Source of the DNA: an uncultured Aquimarina sp.
GTDB lineage: Bacteria > Bacteroidota > Bacteroidia > Flavobacteriales > Flavobacteriaceae
Direction of reading: 5' to 3'
Length of the DNA stretch: 64,000 bases
Assembly (NCBI GenBank): GCA_947489685.1
Contig: CANLEM010000006.1
Coordinates: 124,001 to 188,000, forward strand
Position numbers and translations under genes: made by a program. The notes under the pieces are model-generated. The model saw nothing but the letters and a program-made list of their open reading frames with translations, was not told the DNA's origin and ran no database searches. Numbering within the stretch: position 1 is the stretch's first letter; every line of letters starts with the position of its first letter. Positions 27,235-35,887 of this stretch are shown piece by piece.

Positions 27235-27909
27235 TTAAAACGTTGGATTAGCAACAATGCTAATTTTTAACTCAATATCATCATTGATAAATTTATCCCC
27301 AAGATTTTCGAAGACTGATTTAGAGCTGTAGTTCACTCCCCAATCTGTACGATCTATAGTAAATATATCACTCGTAAGCGACATAGAATTATTATCTGTT
27401 TTAGTGACAGCAGGAAAAGAAACATTTTTGGTAATACCTTTAATGGTAAGATTACCCGAAACTGTTGTTGTACCATCTTTTTCCTGGATATCAGTAATGT
27501 CAAAAGAGGCATTAGGGAACTTAGCTACATTAAAGAAATGATCTTCTGTTCCTTTGGCTTCGCCCTTCAAATGACCTTCTAAACTTTCTTTTTCCTCGCC
27601 TTCTAGATCAGTAACTGTAATTGTAAGCATGTCAATAACAAAAGAACCGCTTTTGATTTTTCCGTCTTGAGCAGCCACTTCTCCTTTTGATACTTTTATA
27701 GTACCACTATGTTGTCCACTTGGTTTTTTACCGATCCATTCAATTGTACTGGATTCAGAGTTTACCTGATAGGTTAGCGCTTTCATGGGAGCCTCTTTTA
27801 CTGCTTCGGTAGTAGAGTTTTCTCTTGTTTTTTCTTTTTCACCTTTACAAGATACGGCAGTAATGATAATTACAGTGATGGTCAATAGGTTAACTAGTTT
27901 GGTTTTCAT
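27235..27909 (-). CDS. YceI family lipoprotein
   Basis: Lipocalin-like beta-barrel that binds isoprenoid or other lipids in related proteins. True start is the ATG at 27909: it gives a lipoprotein signal (MKTKLVNLLTI...TAVSC, Cys22), whereas the longer frame to 27999 adds an implausible 30-residue extension. YceI features include STIEWIGKKPSGQHSGTI, the ITVTDLEG...GHLKGE segment, and the WGVNY motif. Divergent from grpE; the 161-nt gap holds TGACATT repeats. Confidence 0.9.
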   Translation of the reverse strand: MKTKLVNLLTITVIIITAVSCKGEKEKTRENSTTEAVKEAPMKALTYQVNSESSTIEWIGKKPSGQHSGTIKVSKGEVAAQDGKIKSGSFVIDMLTITVTDLEGEEKESLEGHLKGEAKGTEDHFFNVAKFPNASFDITDIQEKDGTTTVSGNLTIKGITKNVSFPAVTKTDNNSMSLTSDIFTIDRTDWGVNYSSKSVFENLGDKFINDDIELKISIVANPTF

Positions 27910-28024
27910 AAGTAAAATTTTATAGTTGAAAATAATGTCAAAATTATTTTTTTCTAAAAAGAACGGTCTTAAATATATACTAAAATATTCCAATGACATT
28001 ATGACATTAATTTAAAAATGGCAG

Positions 28025-28032
28025 TACTTTTG
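28025..28032 (+). promoter_or_regulatory. -7 box TACTTTTG of grpE-dnaJ
   Basis: Exact TAnnTTTG match 39 nt before the grpE start. Upstream lie a direct repeat TGACATTATGACATT (27994-28008) and an inverted half AATGTCA (27934-27940) in the divergent yceI/grpE gap, possible regulator sites. No CIRCE element is seen. Confidence 0.5.
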
Positions 28033-28070
28033 CTACTTCAAAATCAAAACTTATAATAGGTACTAGTTAC

Positions 28071-28616
28071 ATGAGTAAGAAAAATAAAAATACTGAAGAT
28101 GTAAAAGATCAGGTAGAAGAAGTACTTGATACACCACAGGAAGAAGAAACAAAGCAAGAAGAGGTTGATATAGAGACACAACTCAAAGAAGAGCTGGACA
28201 AAGAAAAAGATAAATTTTTGAGGCTTTTTGCAGAGTTTGAAAACTATAAAAAGCGTACTTCCAAAGAGCGTATAGAGTTGTTTAAGACAGCAAGTCAGGA
28301 TGTTATACAATCTATGTTACCTGTGCTAGATGATTTTGATAGAGCTTTAAAAGAAATAGAAAAATCAAAAGATAAAGAACTAAGCAAAGGAGTAGAGCTT
28401 ATTCACAACAAGTTAAAAGAAACCTTAAAGAGTAAAGGTTTAGAGCAGGTAGCAGTAAATGCAGGAGATACTTTTAATGCAGATGATCATGAGGCAATTA
28501 CCCAAATACCTGCACCTAGCGATGATCTTAAAGGTAAGATTGTAGATGTGATAGAAAAGGGTTATAAACTGGGAGATAAGGTTATTCGTTTTCCAAAAGT
28601 AGTAACCGGACAATAA
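28071..28616 (+). CDS. grpE: Nucleotide exchange factor GrpE
   Basis: Co-chaperone that releases ADP from DnaK. A highly charged N-terminal tail (1-45, rich in Glu/Lys) leads into the long helical stalk (KFLRLFAEFENYKKRTSKER) and the beta-wing domain (FNADDHEAITQIPAPSDDLKGKIVDVIEKGYKLGDKVIRFPKVVT). Length 181. Six nt from dnaJ, so grpE and dnaJ form one operon; dnaK is elsewhere. Confidence 0.97.
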   Translation: MSKKNKNTEDVKDQVEEVLDTPQEEETKQEEVDIETQLKEELDKEKDKFLRLFAEFENYKKRTSKERIELFKTASQDVIQSMLPVLDDFDRALKEIEKSKDKELSKGVELIHNKLKETLKSKGLEQVAVNAGDTFNADDHEAITQIPAPSDDLKGKIVDVIEKGYKLGDKVIRFPKVVTGQ

Positions 28617-28622
28617 TTAGGT

Positions 28623-29729
28623 ATGAAGGAAGATTTTTACGACATATTAGGGATAAGCAAGAATGCTACTGATGCAGAAATTAAAAAGGCATATCGCAAA
28701 AAAGCGATAGAATATCATCCTGATAAAAATCCTGGTGATAAAACGGCCGAGGAAAAATTTAAAAAAGCTGCCGAAGCTTATGAGATTTTAAGTGATGCTG
28801 ACAAAAAAGCTCGATATGATCAATATGGGCACCAAGCCTTTGAAGGTGGCGGCTTTGGCGGAGGCGGCATGAATATGGATGATATTTTCAGTCAATTTGG
28901 AGATATCTTTGGTGGCGGTTTTAGTGGTTTCGGAGGTTTTGGTGGCGGTGGCAGACAACGTCGTGTTAAAGGAAGTAACCTTCGTATTCGCGTTAAACTT
29001 ACTTTAGAGGAAATCGCTAATGGAGTAGAGAAAAAAATCAAAGTAAAACGTAAGATTCAAGCTCCTGGTACCACGTATAAAACTTGTAGCACATGTAATG
29101 GAGCCGGACAAGTAACTCGTATTACCAATACTATACTAGGTAGAATGCAAACTGCTACTGCATGTTCTGCTTGTGGAGGATCTGGTCAGACTATTGATCG
29201 TAGACCTTCTGATGCAGATGGTCAGGGATTAAAGGTTAGTGAAGAAACAGTAAGTATTAAAATCCCTGCTGGAGTAGAGGATGGCATGCAACTTAAAGTA
29301 ACCGGAAAAGGAAACGAAGCCCCAGGAGACGGAATTGCAGGAGATCTTTTGGTAGCTATAGAAGAACAAGATCATCCAGAATTGCAAAGAGAAGGTAATA
29401 ATCTGCATTATGATTTGTATGTAAGTTTCTCCGAGGCAGCTTTAGGCGCGTCTAGAGAGATTGATACGGTATCTGGTAAGGTGCGTATTAAAATAGAAGA
29501 AGGTGTTCAGAGTGGTAAGATATTGAGATTAAGAGGAAAAGGAATCCCGAGTCTTAATGGTTATGGTAAAGGAGATCTTTTGGTACATGTTAATGTGTGG
29601 ACACCAAAAACATTAAATAAAGAACAACGAGAATTTTTTGAAAAAATGGCAAAAGACGATCATTTTAAACCCAACCCTGATAGTGGAGAAAAGTCATTTT
29701 TTGAAAAAGTAAAAGATATGTTTTCCTAA
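28623..29729 (+). CDS. dnaJ: Chaperone DnaJ with a single zinc centre
   Basis: J domain with HPD (32-34), Gly/Phe-rich linker (72-112), a reduced zinc-finger region and the C-terminal substrate domains. Only two of the four usual CxxCxGxG repeats are present: CSTCNGAG (155-162) and CSACGGSG (181-188); the outer pair is replaced by non-cysteine sequence. That leaves one zinc site (equivalent to ZnII). I recall this as usual in flavobacterial DnaJ. Activates DnaK ATPase and delivers unfolded proteins. Co-transcribed with grpE. Confidence 0.96.
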   Translation: MKEDFYDILGISKNATDAEIKKAYRKKAIEYHPDKNPGDKTAEEKFKKAAEAYEILSDADKKARYDQYGHQAFEGGGFGGGGMNMDDIFSQFGDIFGGGFSGFGGFGGGGRQRRVKGSNLRIRVKLTLEEIANGVEKKIKVKRKIQAPGTTYKTCSTCNGAGQVTRITNTILGRMQTATACSACGGSGQTIDRRPSDADGQGLKVSEETVSIKIPAGVEDGMQLKVTGKGNEAPGDGIAGDLLVAIEEQDHPELQREGNNLHYDLYVSFSEAALGASREIDTVSGKVRIKIEEGVQSGKILRLRGKGIPSLNGYGKGDLLVHVNVWTPKTLNKEQREFFEKMAKDDHFKPNPDSGEKSFFEKVKDMFS

Positions 29730-29796
29730 TGATTTCTATGGTTTTACGCCGTTTTAATCATTTACTTTATATTAACTTTTGATTAAGAAAAATTCG

Positions 29797-29900
29797 TATA
29801 TTTGAAACATCACTAGCGCATTTAGTGATAATTTTTCTTTTTCATAGCAATTTTTTTCCCATCCTTAATACATCATGTATTTAGGGTGGGTTTTGTTTTT
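29797..29900 (+). ncRNA. Candidate small RNA: promoter box, hairpin and terminator
   Basis: In the 254-nt dnaJ/ABC gap: exact -7 box TATATTTG (29797-29804) with TTG 15 nt upstream (29779-29781), a TCACTA/TAGTGA hairpin (29810-29828), then a 14-bp terminator stem (29858-29871 / 29877-29890) followed by TTTTGTTTTT. A transcript of about 90 nt is predicted. The terminator could simply serve dnaJ, 129 nt upstream, in which case there is no separate RNA. Confidence 0.35.
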
Positions 29901-29983
29901 CTGGAAACATTAATTAGTATAAGTTTTTAAGTTTTCGTATCATTCGGCTTTCTTACAAACTACAATTATATTTTTTACAGTGT

Positions 29984-30913
29984 ATGACTAATCTTTTAGA
30001 GGTACAAAATGCTACAAAACGATTTGGGAGCTTTACAGCATTGCTCGATGTATCTATTCAAGTCCCTAAAGGAAGTATCTTTGGACTACTGGGACCAAAT
30101 GGAGCAGGTAAAACAACCTTAATCCGGATTATTAATCAAATAACCTTACCTGATGAAGGAAGCGTGTATTTGGATAATGAATTATTAAAAAAAGAACATA
30201 TTAAAGATATTGGTTACCTGCCCGAAGAGAGAGGTTTGTATAAATCTATGAAAGTAGGAGAACAAGCCTTGTATCTGGCACAACTAAAAGGTCTAAGTAA
30301 GAAGGAAGCCAAAGAAAGACTGATGTATTGGTTTGATAAATTCGATATCACGCATTGGTGGAATAAAAAAATACAGGAACTGTCTAAGGGTATGGCGCAA
30401 AAGGTGCAATTTATTGTGACTGTACTGCATAGGCCAAAATTGTTAATATTTGACGAGCCATTTAGTGGATTCGACCCCATTAATGCAAATGTAATTAAAG
30501 ACGAAATACTACAGTTACGTGATGAAGGTGCTACAGTGATTTTTTCTACCCATAGGATGGAAAGTGTCGAAGAATTATGTGATCATATCGCTCTTATCAA
30601 TAAGTCAAAAAAGATTCTTGAAGGTAAAGTATCTGATATTAAAAGAAAATTTAAATCCAATACCTTTGAAGTAGGTCTTCTTACCGAAAATGGTACAAAT
30701 TTATATGATAACCTGAAAAGTAAGTTTAATGTAGCTCCTGCAGATTTTAAAACCATTGATGATCAATTAAAACTAAAGATCACTTTAGACCAAAACACAA
30801 CTTCAAATGAATTACTAGGGTATTTATCCGATAAAGCGCAGGTGATGAGGTTTAATGAAGTTATTCCTGGAGTTAATGAGATATTTATTAAAACCATCAC
30901 AGAAAATGAGTAA
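29984..30913 (+). CDS. ABC transporter ATP-binding protein (NatA-like)
   Basis: Walker A GPNGAGKTT (37-45), Q-loop region, signature LSKGMAQ (133-139), Walker B LLIFDE (153-158), switch His190 (STHRM) and a C-terminal extension (235-309) as in Na+/drug ABC-2 exporters. Its last 8 nt overlap the start of the permease gene, so the pair forms one exporter. First gene of a same-strand run reaching 35780 with gaps of at most 45 nt. Confidence 0.93.
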   Translation: MTNLLEVQNATKRFGSFTALLDVSIQVPKGSIFGLLGPNGAGKTTLIRIINQITLPDEGSVYLDNELLKKEHIKDIGYLPEERGLYKSMKVGEQALYLAQLKGLSKKEAKERLMYWFDKFDITHWWNKKIQELSKGMAQKVQFIVTVLHRPKLLIFDEPFSGFDPINANVIKDEILQLRDEGATVIFSTHRMESVEELCDHIALINKSKKILEGKVSDIKRKFKSNTFEVGLLTENGTNLYDNLKSKFNVAPADFKTIDDQLKLKITLDQNTTSNELLGYLSDKAQVMRFNEVIPGVNEIFIKTITENE

Positions 30914-32207
30914 TCTAAAATTAATTATTAAAAGAGAGTTTATAGCACGTGTTCGTAACAGAACATTTGTAGTGATGACCTTTTTAAGTCCTTTGATCTT
31001 CGTTGGGATGATATCGTTAATTACGTGGCTTGCTACATTAAATAATGATGAGGTGCGCGAGATTGCCTTTTTTGACGAAACAGGCATGTTTGCTTCAGAT
31101 TTTAAAGATTCGGATAATATCGATTATATTGATTATAGTAACTTTTCTCTTAACGATGCTAAGGATTCTGTGGTTATTAAAGATCTATATGGTTTATTAT
31201 ATATACCAAAGAAACGGTCTAACAAAGAATTAGCAAAATCTGTACAATTTTATGCAGATGATGCGCCTAATATTTCAATTCTTAATGATATAGAGAATGT
31301 CATCGAAGGGAAATTAACCAATCAAAATTTTGAAAGCAAAGGATTAGATTTGGGTGTAATAGAAGATTCGAAAGCTCAAGTTAATATTTTGATCGAAAAT
31401 TTCTCGGGAGAGAAAACCTCTAAAATGACAAATTACATAAAAATGTTCTTCGGTGGGGCTGCTGGTTATTTTTTGATGATGTTTATTATTATATACGGAA
31501 ATATGGTAATGCGTTCTGTAATCGAAGAAAAAGCAAACAGAATTATTGAAATTATTATTTCTTCGGTAAAACCATTGCAACTTATGATGGGTAAAATCCT
31601 GGGTACTTCGTTTGCTGGGATACTTCAATTTGTAATCTGGGTCCTTCTCGGAAGTGTTTTATTATTGGTAGCAACTTCAATTTTGGGTATTGATCCACAA
31701 CCTGCAGGAGGCATAGATCCGTCTACAGTATTACAGGATGATATTCAGCAAGAGATGCAGTTGGTGCTTCAAGATGTATTAAAACTTCCATTGGGAACAC
31801 TAGTGTTAGCATTTTTTATATATTTCATAGGAGGGTATTTTTTATACAGTTCTATTTATGCTGCAATTGGCGCTGCGGTAGATAGTGAAACAGATTCGCA
31901 GCAGTTTATGTTACCAATTATTTTGCCGCTCATGTTGGGTATTTACGTTGGGTTCTTTTCTGTAATCGAAAACCCTCATGGTACAGTATCTACAGTATTT
32001 TCGATGATACCTTTAACCTCTCCAATCGTAATGCTTATGCGAATTCCTTTTGGAGTAAATTGGTGGGAGGTCCTCATCTCAATACTGCTGTTATTTGGAA
32101 GTATTATCTTTATGGTATGGTTGGCCGGAAAAATATATCGAGTGGGTATATTGATGTATGGTAAAAAACCAAGCTACAAAGAACTATTTAAGTGGTTAAA
32201 GTACTAA
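30906..32207 (+). CDS. ABC-2 type permease (NatB-like)
   Basis: One N-terminal TM helix (about 20-42), a large extracytoplasmic domain (about 45-180) and five to six C-terminal helices, the NatB layout. Start set at ATG 30906 (MSNLKLIIKREF, 433 residues) rather than the in-frame ATG at 30855 inside the ATPase gene. MVMRSVIEEKANRIIEIIISSVKP is the typical cytoplasmic coupling segment after the second helix. Substrate unknown. Three nt before the MscS gene. Confidence 0.9.
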   Translation: MSNLKLIIKREFIARVRNRTFVVMTFLSPLIFVGMISLITWLATLNNDEVREIAFFDETGMFASDFKDSDNIDYIDYSNFSLNDAKDSVVIKDLYGLLYIPKKRSNKELAKSVQFYADDAPNISILNDIENVIEGKLTNQNFESKGLDLGVIEDSKAQVNILIENFSGEKTSKMTNYIKMFFGGAAGYFLMMFIIIYGNMVMRSVIEEKANRIIEIIISSVKPLQLMMGKILGTSFAGILQFVIWVLLGSVLLLVATSILGIDPQPAGGIDPSTVLQDDIQQEMQLVLQDVLKLPLGTLVLAFFIYFIGGYFLYSSIYAAIGAAVDSETDSQQFMLPIILPLMLGIYVGFFSVIENPHGTVSTVFSMIPLTSPIVMLMRIPFGVNWWEVLISILLLFGSIIFMVWLAGKIYRVGILMYGKKPSYKELFKWLKY

Positions 32208-32210
32208 ATC

Positions 32211-33101
32211 ATGATTCAGGAAGAGATCACAGCGCAGGTAAAAGATGTTATCCAAAAAGATATTTGGGGAGCCATTAAAGAATTTATGGACTATGAAATC
32301 TTTCATTTCGGAGCAGATAACCATCCCTTTATACTTACTGTTAGATTACTGTTATTTGTAATTCTTGTTCTTTTATTTACTTCAGTTTTATTGAAGTTCT
32401 TTAAAAGATTAATGACCCGAAAACTTAAGAAACAGGATCAAAGAAAGTTTGAATCTGTATTCTCTTTTTTAAAGTATCTTATTTATTTAATAGTACTTTT
32501 TGGAGCATTAGATGGAATTGGCTTTAACATTACCGCTATTTTTGCTGCTTCTGCGGCATTGTTAGTAGGTGTTGGTCTTGCCTTGCAAACCTTTATCCAA
32601 GATATCTTGTCAGGGATTTTTATTTTTGTAGATAAAACGGTTCACGTTGGTGATATTATCGAAATAGAAGGAAAAGTAGGAAGGGTTGAAGAAATAAAAT
32701 TAAGAACTACCAGAGCAGTTACCATTGATAATAAAGTGTTGGTGATACCTAATCATAAGTATATGTCTTCTTCCTTATATAATTGGACCCAAAATGGAAC
32801 TATAACGAGAGAATCTATAACTGTTGGTGTAGCCTATGGAAGCGATACCCAATTGGTTAAAAAATTACTTACACAAGCGGCATTATCCAATGAACAAGTT
32901 CTAAAAGAACCCGAACCATTAGTTCTTTTTACTGATTTTGCGGATAGCTCATTAAACTTTAAATTAGTGTTTACATTAAATGATAGTTTTCAAGGAGCAA
33001 TACCAAAAAGCGAAATACGATTTGAGATTGATCGTTTATTTAGAGAACATAACATAAGTATTCCATTCCCACAACGCGAAATCACTATTGTAAAGCAATA
33101 A
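32211..33101 (+). CDS. Small-conductance mechanosensitive channel (MscS family)
   Basis: N-terminal helices (about 43-65, 86-108), pore-lining TM3 rich in Ala and Gly (AASAALLVGVGLALQTFIQDILSG) and the beta domain (FVDKTVHVGDIIEIEGKVGRVEEIKLRTTRAVTIDNKVLVIPN). The C-terminal alpha/beta domain is present, so it is full length (296 residues). It should release osmolytes on hypo-osmotic shock. Position after an ABC exporter and before outer-membrane barrels fits an envelope operon. Confidence 0.93.
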   Translation: MIQEEITAQVKDVIQKDIWGAIKEFMDYEIFHFGADNHPFILTVRLLLFVILVLLFTSVLLKFFKRLMTRKLKKQDQRKFESVFSFLKYLIYLIVLFGALDGIGFNITAIFAASAALLVGVGLALQTFIQDILSGIFIFVDKTVHVGDIIEIEGKVGRVEEIKLRTTRAVTIDNKVLVIPNHKYMSSSLYNWTQNGTITRESITVGVAYGSDTQLVKKLLTQAALSNEQVLKEPEPLVLFTDFADSSLNFKLVFTLNDSFQGAIPKSEIRFEIDRLFREHNISIPFPQREITIVKQ

Positions 33102-33144
33102 AAATTTAAGGTATCGAGAAAACAACAACATATACGTCCCAAGT

Positions 33145-34047
33145 ATGAAAATAAAGAACCTGATTCTAACATGCCTATTCTTTTTTGCCTTTTGTAATAT
33201 CATTAGGTCTCAGGGTACAGACCTGGCAAGAATAGAATATGCTTATATTCCACAAGCGGATAGTGATAATGTATATAGTAGGATTAGGGTTTCGGCAAAT
33301 TACCCCATCAAAATGGGAAAAGAAGGAACTTACTTTGTGATCGGAACCCAATACAGATATAATAACCTGGATATACAAGATGCATTGCCTTTTGAAAACA
33401 GAGGGGATTTTAATAATTTTCATACTATCCAATTGGAGTTGGGGTATACTTTTAAAATGAAAAATAACTGGCGTTTTGGAGCAAAGTTAGGAGCAGGAAT
33501 TTCCTCAAATTTCGAAGGGTCTGGTTTAGGAAATGATGATTTTAGATATACTGGATCTTTGTATTTAGTGAAAAGTTATAATGATAAGGAAGCACCAAAA
33601 AAATCAAGATTGATTGTAGGTTTAAGATATACAGTACCCGCAAGTTTAAATTTTCCGCTTCCCATTATCAATTATTTTAATAGATTTCATGCTAATTGGT
33701 CCTATTCGGTAGGTACTCCTAAAACAAATATTAAATATTTTTTTAACACAAAAAACACGCTGCAAGCATTTGTTGGATTAGATCGTTTTTATGGTAACTT
33801 GCAGAATAACAGGGCTTTTGTAGATGCTAATGGGGATGCGAAATTAGCAGAAAATGCATCGATGCTTAATATTATGGGAGCCCTGGGGTATGAATATTTT
33901 TTTACGGAACACTTATTGTTCTATGCTTACGGAGGATATACATTAAGTAATGAAATTCGTCTGCGAGATGGAGATCAGGAAAATGTATTCACAATTAATG
34001 ATAAAAATACATTCTACTTTCGTAGTGGAATTAAATTAAAAATATAA
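33145..34047 (+). CDS. DUF6268-like outer-membrane beta-barrel protein
   Basis: Signal peptide ending NIIRSQ, then repeated beta strands with aromatic ends and a terminal strand NTFYFRSGIKLKI, all as in outer-membrane barrels. I assign it to the DUF6268 group on overall pattern (early RIEYAYIPQADSDN segment), with moderate confidence. Its TAA shares one base with the ATG of the response regulator at 34047, implying coupled translation. Confidence 0.78.
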   Translation: MKIKNLILTCLFFFAFCNIIRSQGTDLARIEYAYIPQADSDNVYSRIRVSANYPIKMGKEGTYFVIGTQYRYNNLDIQDALPFENRGDFNNFHTIQLELGYTFKMKNNWRFGAKLGAGISSNFEGSGLGNDDFRYTGSLYLVKSYNDKEAPKKSRLIVGLRYTVPASLNFPLPIINYFNRFHANWSYSVGTPKTNIKYFFNTKNTLQAFVGLDRFYGNLQNNRAFVDANGDAKLAENASMLNIMGALGYEYFFTEHLLFYAYGGYTLSNEIRLRDGDQENVFTINDKNTFYFRSGIKLKI

Positions 34048-35210
34048 TGGCGAAAATATTAGTAATTGAAGATGAATCGGCTATCCGAAGAGTTTTAGTA
34101 AAGATATTATCAGAAGAAAGTGATAAGTATGAAGTATTCGAAGCCGAGGATGGACTTGCTGGAATAGAAAAAATTAAAAACGACGAGTATGACCTGATAC
34201 TTTGCGATATCAAAATGCCCAAAATGGATGGGGTCGAAGTGCTCGAGGCGGTAAAGAAAATAAAGCCAGAAACTCCTATCGTAATGATATCAGGACATGG
34301 GGATCTTGATACCGCAGTCAATACAATGCGATTAGGGGCTTTTGATTATATATCAAAACCACCTGATTTAAATCGTTTACTCAATACCGTTAGAAATGCT
34401 TTGGATCGTAAAGAGTTGGTTGTAGAAAATAAACGACTAAAGAAAAAAGTTTCAAAAAATTATGATATGATCGGGGAATCAAAAGCAATTTCCGAGATCA
34501 AAAATATAATAGAAAAAGTTGCCGCGACAGATGCAAGAGTACTCATTACAGGACCTAATGGAACCGGTAAAGAATTGGTGGCACATTGGATTCACCAAAA
34601 AAGTGATCGTTCTTCAGGGCCAATGATCGAAGTTAACTGTGCCGCAATACCAGGAGAATTAATCGAAAGTGAACTTTTTGGTCACGTAAAAGGAGCGTTT
34701 ACATCTGCAAACAAAGACCGTGCTGGTAAATTTGAAGCTGCCAACGGTGGTACGATTTTTTTGGATGAGATAGGAGATATGAGCCTTTCTGCACAGGCAA
34801 AAGTTTTAAGAGCGCTTCAGGAAAATAAAATCCAAAGGGTAGGTAGCGATAAGGATATCAAAGTTAATGTAAGAGTTGTTGCTGCAACCAATAAAGACTT
34901 AAAAAAAGAAATAGCAGATAACAAGTTTAGAGAAGATTTATATCATAGACTGGCTGTTATACTTGTTAAAGTACCTGCGCTTAATGACCGTAGAGAGGAT
35001 ATTCCGTTATTGGTAGATTATTTTACCAATAAAATTTCGAACGAACAGGGATCTCCGGCCAAAACATTTTCTGCAAAAGCAGTTAAGCAATTGCAGCAAT
35101 ATGATTGGACAGGGAATATTAGAGAATTACGTAATGTCGTCGAACGCCTAATTATTCTTGGAGGAAAAGAAGTTAGTGAGGAAGATGTTAAACTTTTTGC
35201 TGCAAAGTAA
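34047..35210 (+). CDS. NtrC-like sigma-54 response regulator lacking the C-terminal HTH
   Basis: Receiver domain 1-120 with Asp54 (ILCDIKMPKMDG), linker, and an AAA+ central domain: Walker A GPNGTGKE (169-176), sigma-54 contact loop GAFTSA (216-221; consensus GAFTGA), Walker B TIFLDEIGD (236-244) and sensor II region GNIREL. The protein stops just after the AAA lid at residue 387; the Fis-type DNA-binding domain normally found after it is absent. It may act from solution, as known for FlgR of Helicobacter, or through a partner. No histidine kinase is adjacent. Confidence 0.9.
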   Translation: MAKILVIEDESAIRRVLVKILSEESDKYEVFEAEDGLAGIEKIKNDEYDLILCDIKMPKMDGVEVLEAVKKIKPETPIVMISGHGDLDTAVNTMRLGAFDYISKPPDLNRLLNTVRNALDRKELVVENKRLKKKVSKNYDMIGESKAISEIKNIIEKVAATDARVLITGPNGTGKELVAHWIHQKSDRSSGPMIEVNCAAIPGELIESELFGHVKGAFTSANKDRAGKFEAANGGTIFLDEIGDMSLSAQAKVLRALQENKIQRVGSDKDIKVNVRVVAATNKDLKKEIADNKFREDLYHRLAVILVKVPALNDRREDIPLLVDYFTNKISNEQGSPAKTFSAKAVKQLQQYDWTGNIRELRNVVERLIILGGKEVSEEDVKLFAAK

Positions 35211-35255
35211 GTAGTGAGATTATCTTTCGACAAATTTTGGAATATGCCCCACATA

Positions 35256-35780
35256 ATGAAAAGAATTCTATTCATAATAGTGCTAATCTTTAGCCTACAA
35301 AATATGTCTGCGCAATATGACTCGGGAGCTATAAATTATGGTTTTGTTGCCAGTAAAAGTTTTGGGTTACAAAATGAAGTAGGTTTAGGAGCCAGAATAG
35401 AGTATGCATTTAATTGTTACACCACTTTTATGGGGGAGTATAACCGTTCGTTTACTGTTGGTGGTGACGATGATGATAATGAAGGCTTTAATGAACTTGC
35501 TTTGGGAGTGAATCTTATACTATTTAATTGGTATCCCACCACGATTACTGCAGGTATAGGCTATGTGGGTAACGATTCTAGTGTTTTTGAAGATTTTGAA
35601 GACGAGGCTTTTCTTGGGATCAGATCGGGAAGTTTTAATCATGGAGCGCAGATTAAAATTAGAGCGTTACATCAGATATCAATTCCTGTACATATTTTTG
35701 CAGAACTTAATGTAAAGAGTCTAGGTAGACGTTATGATACATTTCTAATAGGATTTAGTTATGATTTTAATGCCAGATAA
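35256..35780 (+). CDS. Small outer-membrane beta-barrel protein
   Basis: Start set at ATG 35256 because it begins a clean signal peptide (MKRILFIIVLIFSLQNMSAQ); an in-frame GTG at 35214 just after the regulator stop is less likely. The mature part of about 154 residues has alternating strands (VGLGARIEYAFN, FNELALGVNLIL, TAGIGYVGN) and ends FLIGFSYDF, so an eight-stranded barrel is likely. Function unknown. Last gene of the run that began at 29984. Confidence 0.75.
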   Translation: MKRILFIIVLIFSLQNMSAQYDSGAINYGFVASKSFGLQNEVGLGARIEYAFNCYTTFMGEYNRSFTVGGDDDDNEGFNELALGVNLILFNWYPTTITAGIGYVGNDSSVFEDFEDEAFLGIRSGSFNHGAQIKIRALHQISIPVHIFAELNVKSLGRRYDTFLIGFSYDFNAR

Positions 35781-35887
35781 TTGATATTACCCCTCAAAAG
35801 TCAATTAAAACACAATTTTTAGAATAGAACTATTTTTATTACCATCCAAAACTTTAGTATCTTTCGAAGTATAACACAAATCATAAA

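Noticed and set aside
27910..27999. 30-residue N-terminal extension of the YceI protein
   Set aside because: It hides a lipoprotein signal that starts at 27909 and lies in the divergent promoter region.
30855..30905. Extended start of the ABC permease inside the ATPase gene
   Set aside because: The extra residues mirror the ATPase frame; ATG 30906 gives the usual permease N-terminus.
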